Source: Marisa cornuarietis (lineage: Eukaryota > Mollusca > Gastropoda > Architaenioglossa > Ampullariidae). Taken from it: a stretch of 64,000 nt of DNA. The DNA lies in contig SMMW01000188.1 of the NCBI GenBank assembly GCA_004794655.1, positions 124,001 to 188,000 on the forward strand, read 5' to 3'. The notes under the pieces were generated by a model, which was not told the DNA's origin, made no database searches, and saw nothing but the letters and a program-made list of their open reading frames with translations. Shown here piece by piece: positions 56,901 through 64,000 of this stretch. A program made the position numbers and the translations under genes. Numbering within the stretch: position 1 is the stretch's first letter; each line of letters begins with the position of its first letter.

Positions 56901-59900
56901 CCGTTCTCTAGCGTCTTAATCCGGTCTTTACCGTTCTTAGCCCTTCTTCGCCGTTCTTCAGCGTCTTAAGCCATTCTTAGCCGTTGTTAGCCGTTCTTCA
57001 CCGTTCTTAAGCCGTTCTTAGCCGTTTTTCACCGTTTTCTATTGTCTTATTCCGGTCTTAAGCCGTTCTTAGCCGTTCTTGACCGTTCTTAATCGCCGTC
57101 TTCAGCGTCTTAAGCCGTTCGTAATCGTTCTTAGCCGGTCTTCACCATTCTTAAGCCGTTTTTAGCTGTTCTTAAGCCGTTTTTTAGCGTTTTAAGCCGT
57201 TCTTAGCGTTCTTGACCGTTCTTAAGCCGTTCTTAGACGTTCTTAAGCGTCTTAAGCCGTTCTTAACCGTTCTTTGCCGTTCTTCAGCGTCTTAAGCCGT
57301 TCTTAACCGTTCTAAGCCATTTTCACCGTTCTTTAGCCGTTCTTGGCTGTTTTGAGCATTTCTTCACCGTTCTTAAGCCGTTCTCAGCCGTTCTTAGCCA
57401 TTTTTCAACGTTCTTAGCCATTCTTAGCCGTTCTTTACCGTTCTTAAGCCGTTCTTTGCCGTTCTTTCCCGTTCTTCACAGTCCTTAAGCCCTTCTTAGC
57501 CATTCTTAGCCATTCTTCACCGTTCTTAAGCCGTTCTTTAGCGTTTTTAGCCGTTCTTGACATGTCTTAAGCCGTTCTTAGCCGTTCTTCACCGTTCTTA
57601 AGCCGTTCTTAGCCGTTCTGAGCCTTTCTTAAGCCCTTCTTCGCCGTTCTTCAGCGTCTTAAGCCGTTCTTAGCCGTTCTTGACCGTTCTTAAGCCGTTC
57701 TTAGCCATTCTTAAGCCGTTCTTAGCCGTTCTTCGCCGTTCTTCAGCGTCTTAAGCCGTTCTTAATCGTTCTTAGCCGGTCTTCACCATTCTTAAGCCGT
57801 TTTTAGCTGTTCTTAGCCGTTCTTAGCCGTTCTTAAGCCGTTCTTTACTGTTCTTCACCATCCTTAAGCCGTTCTTAGCCGTTTTTAAGCCGTTCTTAGC
57901 CCTTCTTCGCCGTTCTTTAGCGTCTTAAGCCGTTCTTAGCCGTTCTTGTTCGTTCTTAAGCCGTTCTTAGACGTTCTTAAGCGACTTAAGCCGTTCTTAA
58001 CCGTTCTTTGCCGTTCTTCAGCGTCTTAAGCCGTTCTTAACCGTTCGTAGCCGTTTTTCACCGTTCTTTAGCCGTTCTTAGCCGTTTTGAGCATTTCTTC
58101 ACCGTTCTTAGCCGTTTTTTACCGTCCTTAAGCCGTTCTTAAGCTGTCCTTTGCCGTTCTTCACCATCCTTAAGCCGTTCTTAGCCGTTTTTCAAAGTTC
58201 TCAAGCTGTTCTTAGCCGTTCTTCGCCATTCTCAGCCGTTTTTTTACCGTACCTAAGCCGTTTTTAGCTGTTCTTTGCCGTTCTTCACCATCCTTAAGCC
58301 GTTCTTAGCCGTTCTTAGCCGTTTTTCAAAGTTCTTAAGCTGTTCTTAGCCGTTCTTCGCCATTCTTAGCCGTTTTTTACCGTTCTTAAGCCGTTTTTAG
58401 CTGTTCTTTGCCGTTCTTCACCATCCTTAAGCCGTTCTTAGCCGTTTTTCAAAGTTCTTAAGCTGTTCTTAGCCGTTCTTCGCCATTCTTAGCCGTTTTT
58501 TACCGTTCCTAAGCCGTTTTCAGCTGTTCTTTGCCGTTCTTCACCATCCTTAAGCCGTTCTTAGCCGTTCTTAGCCGTTTTTCAAAGTTCTTAAGCTGTT
58601 CTTAGCCGTTCTTTGCCATTCTTAGCCGTTTTTTACCGTTCTTAAGCCATTCTTAGCTGTTCTTCACCGTTCTTAAGCCGTTCTTAGCCGTTCTTCACCG
58701 TTCTTAGCCGTTTTCTACCGTTTTTAAGCCGTTCTTCACCCTTCTTAAGTTGTTCTTAGCCGTTTTTCACCGTTCTTAAGCCGTTCTTAGCTGTTCTTCA
58801 CCGTTCTTAAGCCGTTCTTAGCCGTTCTTCGCCGTTTTTAAGCCGTTTTTAGCCGTTCTTAAGCCGTTCTTAGCCATTCTTCACTGTTCTTAAGCCGTTC
58901 TTAGCTGTTCTTCACCGTTCTTAAGCCGTTCGTAGCCGTTCTTCACCGTTCTAAGCCGTGCTTAGCTGTTTTTCACCGTTTTTAAGCCGTCCTACACCGT
59001 TCTTAAGCGTTCTTTACCATTCTTAGCTGTTCTTAAGCTGTTCCCAGCCGTTCTTCACCATTCTAAGTCGTTCTTAGCCGTTCTTTACCGTTCTTAAGCC
59101 GTTCTTAGCCGTTCTTCACCATTCTAAGCCGTTCTTAGCTGTTTTTCACCGTTTTTAAGCCGTCCTACACCGTTCTTAAGCGTTCTTAACCGTTATTAGC
59201 TGTTCCTAAGCCGTTCCCAGCCGTTCTTCACCATTCTAAGCCGTTCTTAGCCGTTCTAACCGTTCTTAAGCCGTTCTTAGCCGTTCTTCACCGTTCTTAA
59301 GCCGTTTCTTAGCTATTCTTAGCCGTTCTTCGCTGTTCTTCACCGTTCTTAGCCGTCCTACAGCGTCTTAAACCGTTCTTAGCCGGTATTAGCCGTTGTA
59401 AGCCATTTTAAGCCGTTCTTCACCGTTCTAAGCCGTTCTTAGCCGTTCTTAATCGTTCTTAGCCGGTCTTCACCATTCTTAAGGCGTTTTTAGCTGTTCT
59501 TAGCCGTTCTTCACCGTTCTTAAGCCGTTCTTAGCATTTCTTCGCCGTCCTTAAGCCGTTCTTAGCTGTTCTTAAGCCGTTCTTAGCCGTTCTTTAGCGT
59601 TCTTAAGCCGTTCTTAGACCTTCGCCGTTCTTCAGCGTCTTAAGCCGTTCTTAGCCGTTCTTAGCCGTTCTTAAGCCGTTCTTAGCCGTTCTTTACCGTT
59701 CTAAGTCGCCCTTAGCCGTTTTTCACCGTTGCCTAGCGTCTTAAGCCGTTCTTCACCGTTCTTAAGCCGTTCTTAGCCATTCTTCACCGTTCTGTCGCTC
59801 AGCCGTTTTTCACCGTTGTCTAGTGTCTTAAGCCGTTCTTCACCGTTCTTAAGCCGTTCTTAGCCATTCTTAGCCATTCTTCACCGTTCTTAAGCCGTTC

Positions 59901-62900
59901 TTAGCCGTTCTTTACCGTTCTTAGCCGTTCTTCACCGTTCTTAATCGTTCTTAGCCGGTCTTCACCATTCTTAAGGCGTTTTTAGCTGTTCTTAGCATTT
60001 CTTCGCCGTCCTTAAGCCGTTCTTAGCTGTTCTTAAGCCGTTCTTAGCCGTTCTTTAGCGTTCTTAGCCGTTCTTGACCGTTCTAAAGCCGTTCTGAGCC
60101 GTTCTTAAGCCGTTCTTTGCCGTTTTTCAGCGTCTTAAGCCGTTCTTGACCGGTTATAATCCGTTCTTAGCCATTCTTAAGCCGTTCTTAGCCGTTTTTT
60201 ACCGTTCTCTAGCGTCTTAAGCCATTCTTCACCGTTCTTAAGCCGTTCTTTGCCGTTCTTCACCATTCTTAAGCCGTTCTTAGCCGTTTTTTAACCGTTC
60301 TTAGCCGTTCTTCGCCGTTCTTTAGCGTTTTAAGCCGTTCTTAGCGTTCTTGACCGTTCTTAAGCCGTTGTTAGACGTTCTTAAGCGTCTTAAGCCGTTC
60401 TTAACCGTTCTTTGCCATTTTCACCGTTCTTTAGCCGTTCTTGGCTGTTTTGAGCATTTCTTCACCGTTCTTAAGCCGTTCTTAGCCGTTTTTCAACGTT
60501 CTTAAGCCGTTTTTAGCTGTTCTTTGCCGTTCTTCACCATCCTTAAGCCGTTCTTAGCCGTTTTTCAGCGTCTTAAGCCGTTCTTAGCCGTTCTTGACCG
60601 GTTATAATCCGTTCTTAGCCATTCTTAAGCCGTTCTTAGCCGTTTTTTACCGTTCTCTAGCGTCTTAAGCCATTCTTCACCGTTCTTAAGCCGTTCTTTG
60701 CCGTTCTTCACCATCCTTAAGCCGTTCTTAGCCGTTTTTTAACCGTTCTTAGCCGTTCTTCGCCGTTCTTTAGCGTTTTAAGCCGTTCTTAGCGTTCTTG
60801 ACCGTTCTTAAGCCGTTGTTAGACGTTCTTAAGCGTCTTAAGCCGTTCTTAACCGTTCTTTGCCATTTTCACCGTTCTTTAGCCGTTCTTGGCTGTTTTG
60901 AGCATTTCTTCACCGTTCTTAAGCCGTTCTCAGCCGTTCTTAGCCGTTTTTCAACGTTCTTAAGCCGTTCTTAGCCGTTCTTCAACGTTCTTAAGCCGTT
61001 CTTAGCCGTTCTTCAGCGTCTTAAGCCGTTCTTACCCTTTCTTCAGCGTCTTAAGCCGTTCTTAGACATTCTTAGCCGTTCTTACCGTTCTTAAGCCGTT
61101 CTTTGCCGTTCTTTCCTGTTCTTCACAGTCCTTAAGCCATTCTTAGCCATTCTTAGCCATTCTTCACCGTTCTTAAGCCGTTCTTTAGCGTTTTTAGCCG
61201 TTCTTGACCAGTCTTAAGCCGTTCTTTACTGTTCTTCACCATCCTTAAGCCGTTCTTAGCCGTTTTTAAGCCGTTCTTAGCCCTTCTTCGCCGTTCTTCA
61301 GCGTCTTAAGCCGTTCTTAGCCGTTCTTGACTGTTCTTAAGCCGTTCTTAGACGTTCTTAAGCGACTTAAGCCGTTCTTAACCGTTCTTCGCCGTTCTTC
61401 AGCGTCTTAAGCCGTTCTTAACCGTTCGTAGCCGTTTTTCACCGTTCTTTAGCCGTTCTTAGCCGTTTTGAGCATTTCTTCACCGTTCTTAGCCGTTTTT
61501 TACCGTCCTTAAGCCGTTCTTAAGCTGTCCTTTGCCGTTCTTCACCATCCTTAAGCCGTTCTTAGCCGTTTTTCAAAGTTCTCAAGCTGTTCTTAGCCGT
61601 TCTTCGCCATTCTCAGCCGTTTTTTACCGTACCTAAGCCGTTTTTAGCTGTTCTTTGCCGTTCTTCACCATCCTTAAGCCGTTCTTAGCCGTTCTTAGCC
61701 GTTTTTCAAAGTTCTTAAGCTGTTCTTAGCCGTTCTTCGCCATTCTTAGCCGTTTTTTACCGTTCTTAAGCCGTTTTAAGCTGTTCTTTGCCGTTCTTCA
61801 CCATCCTTAAGCCGTTCTTAGCCGTTCTTAGCCGTTTTTCAAAGTTCTTAAGCTGTTCTTAGCCGTTCTTCGCCATTCTTCGCCGTTTTTTACCGTTCCT
61901 AAGCCGTTTTTAGCTGTTCTTTGCCGTTCTTCACCATCCTTAAGCCGTTCTTAGCCGTTTTTCAAAGTTCTTAAGCTGTTCTTAGCCGTTCTTTGCCATT
62001 CTTAGCCGTTTTTTACCGTTCTTAAGCCATTCTTAACTGTTCTTCACCGTTCTAAAGCCGTTCTGAACCGTTCTTAAGCCGTTCTAAGCCGTTTTTCACC
62101 GTTCTCTAGCGTCTTAATCCGGTCTTTACCGTTCTTAGCCCTTCTTCGCCGTTCTTCAGCGTCTTAAGCCATTCTTAGCCGTTGTTAGCCGTTCTTCACC
62201 GTTCTTAAGCCGTTCTTAGCCGTTTTTCACCGTTTTCTATTGTCTTAATCCGGTCTTAAGCCGTTCTTAGCCGTTCTTGACCGTTCTTAATCGCCGTCTT
62301 CAGCGTCTTAAGCCGTTCGTAATCGTTCTTAGCCGGTCTTCACCATTCTTAAGCCGTTTTTAGCTGTTCTTAAGCCGTTTTTTAGCGTTTTAAGCCGTTC
62401 TTAGCGTTCTTGACCGTTCTTAAGCCGTTCTTAGACGTTCTTAAGCGTCTTAAGCCGTTCTTAACCGTTCTTTGCCGTTCTTCAGCGTCTTAAGCCGTTC
62501 TTAACCGTTCTAAGCCATTTTCACCGTTCTTTAGCCGTTCTTGGCTGTTTTGAGCATTTCTTCACCGTTCTTAAGCCGTTCTCAGCCGTTCTTAGCCATT
62601 TTTCAACGTTCTTAGCCATTCTTAGCCGTTCTTTACCGTTCTTAAGCCGTTCTTTGCCGTTCTTTCCCGTTCTTCACAGTCCTTAAGCCCTTCTTAGCCA
62701 TTCTTAGCCATTCTTCACCGTTCTTAAGCCGTTCTTTAGCGTTTTTAGCCGTTCTTGACATGTCTTAAGCCGTTCTTAGCCGTTCTTCACCGTTCTTAAG
62801 CCGTTCTTAGCCGTTCTGAGCCTTTCTTAAGCCCTTCTTCGCCGTTCTTCAGCGTCTTAAGCCGTTCTTAGCCGTTCTTGACCGTTCTTAAGCCGTTCTT

Positions 62901-64000
62901 AGCCATTCTTAAGCCGTTCTTAGCCGTTCTTCGCCGTTCTTCAGCGTCTTAAGCCGTTCTTAATCGTTCTTAGCCGGTCTTCACCATTCTTAAGCCGTTT
63001 TTAGCTGTTCTTAGCCGTTCTTAGCCGTTCTTAAGCCGTTCTTTACTGTTCTTCACCATCCTTAAGCCGTTCTTAGCCGTTTTTAAGCCGTTCTTAGCCC
63101 TTCTTCGCCGTTCTTTAGCGTCTTAAGCCGTTCTTAGCCGTTCTTGTTCGTTCTTAAGCCGTTCTTAGACGTTCTTAAGCGACTTAAGCCGTTCTTAACC
63201 GTTCTTTGCCGTTCTTCAGCGTCTTAAGCCGTTCTTAACCGTTCGTAGCCGTTTTTCACCGTTCTTTAGCCGTTCTTAGCCGTTTTGAGCATTTCTTCAC
63301 CGTTCTTAGCCGTTCTTAGCCGTTTTTTACCGTCCTTAAGCCGTTCTTAAGCTGTCCTTTGCCGTTCTTCACCATCCTTAAGCCGTTCTTAGCCGTTCTT
63401 AGCCGTTTTTCAAAGTTCTCAAGCTGTTCTTAGCCGTTCTTCGCCATTCTTAGCCGTTTTTTACCGTTCCTAAGCCGTTTTTAGCTGTTCTTTGCCGTTC
63501 TTCACCATCCTTAAGCCGTTCTTAGCCGTTTTTCAAAGTTCTTAAGCTGTTCTTAGCCGTTCTTCGCCATTCTTAGCCGTTTTTTACCGTTCTTAAGCCG
63601 TTTTTAGCTGTTCTTTGCCGTTCTTCACCATCCTTAAGCCGTTCTTAGCCGTTTTTCAAAGTTCTTAAGCTGTTCTTAGCCGTTCTTCGCCATTCTTAGC
63701 CGTTTTTTACCGTTCCTAAGCCGTTTTTAGCTGTTCTTTGCCGTTCTTCACCATCCTTAAGCCGTTCTTAGCCGTTCTTAGCCGTTTTTCAAAGTTCTTA
63801 AGCTGTTCTTAGCCGTTCTTTGCCATTCTTAGCCGTTTTTTACCGTTCTTAAGCCATTCTTAGCTGTTCTTCACCGTTCTTAAGCCGTTCTTAGCCGTTC
63901 TTCACCGTTCTTAGCCGTTTTCTACCGTTTTTAAGCCGTTCTTCACCCTTCTTAAGTTTTTCTTAGCCGTTCTTAGCCGTTTTTCACCGTTCTTAAGCCG
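44901..64000 (+). repeat. CCGTTCTTAG-type satellite, at least 19.1 kb, with higher-order structure
   Basis: The basic units are 10 bp (CCGTTCTTAG, CCGTTCTTCA, CCGTTCTTCG) and 11 bp (CCGTTCTTAAG), read on the plus strand. They combine into blocks of about 123-133 bp (anchor CCATCCTTAAGCCG at 48505, 48629, 48762 and 48885). Longer repeats are marked by AGCGTTTTAAGCCGTTCTTAGCG at 47721, 50688, 53534, 55542, 57186 (variant), 60324, 60772 and 62384 (variant). The spacings are 2967, 2846, 2008, 1644, 3138, 448 and 1612 bp. The first 3 kb (to about 47.7 kb) is more heterogeneous, with local duplications of about 260 and 253 bp. All short frames here are by-products. The array continues past the window. 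Confidence 0.97.

Noticed and set aside
44901..64000. Satellite as a telomere or as a CRISPR array
   Set aside because: The unit is not a known telomere repeat and the array is not at a visible end. There are no unique spacers between constant repeats, and the DNA is from an animal.

Overview
The window is animal nuclear DNA, most likely from a lophotrochozoan and probably a gastropod mollusc. The grounds are an intron-rich SMC2 gene closest in layout and residues to animal SMC2, AT-rich introns full of RTE-, L2/Rex1- and CR1-type retroposons, a tRNA-like SINE, pogo/Tigger, piggyBac-like, hAT-like, MULE and DIRS-like remnants, and degenerate TTAGGG repeats. The species cannot be named from the sequence.

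Region 1 (1-32839, minus strand) is most of one host gene, SMC2, the core ATPase subunit of condensin. Seventeen coding exons with GT-AG borders and continuous reading phase encode about 752 residues: the N-terminal Walker A head, Q-loop, first coiled coil, hinge, and start of the returning coiled coil. The remaining third, with the signature motif and Walker B, lies beyond the left edge. The ATG is at 32839 and a plausible NRF1-type promoter site lies about 105 bp upstream.

The SMC2 introns hold a dense record of insertions: a near-intact RTE-like ORF with a 12-bp target duplication (2427-4654), a second RTE-like family with one stop codon (about 6757-8107), an L2-like element cut by two CR1 segments (about 9650-13340), a decayed multi-EGF pseudogene (13440-14090), a 39-bp minisatellite holding a 611-bp hAT-like MITE (15910-16975), an 821-bp MITE (18081-18901), CR1 tails, a STRAD-like pseudokinase fragment (about 19890-20015), a pogo/Tigger derivative (22118-22961), piggyBac-like derivatives (25146-25780 and 29047-29585), a DIRS-like tyrosine recombinase remnant with inverted repeats (26705-27750), and a hAT-like MITE (29592-30199).

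Region 2 (about 33300-44900) has no host gene I can recognise. It contains a three-level nest (RTE-like element > L2-like element > tRNA-SINE, plus a separate 281-bp insertion with a 15-bp target duplication), a minisatellite whose units carry an octamer ATGCAAAT and an inverted CCAAT box, a compound inverted repeat, a degenerate telomere-like tract, a four-copy 82-bp tandem repeat, a second SINE copy, a possible LTR, and a MULE transposase fragment joined to a rearranged RT/endonuclease fragment.

Region 3 (about 44900-64000 and beyond) is a continuous satellite of at least 19 kb. It is built from 10- and 11-bp units of the CCGTTCTTAG / CCGTTCTTAAG type, arranged in about 123-133-bp blocks and in higher-order repeats of about 2.85-2.97 kb with shortened and duplicated versions. 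Nearly every unit holds one CpG, and the commonest variants at it are the two CpG transition products.
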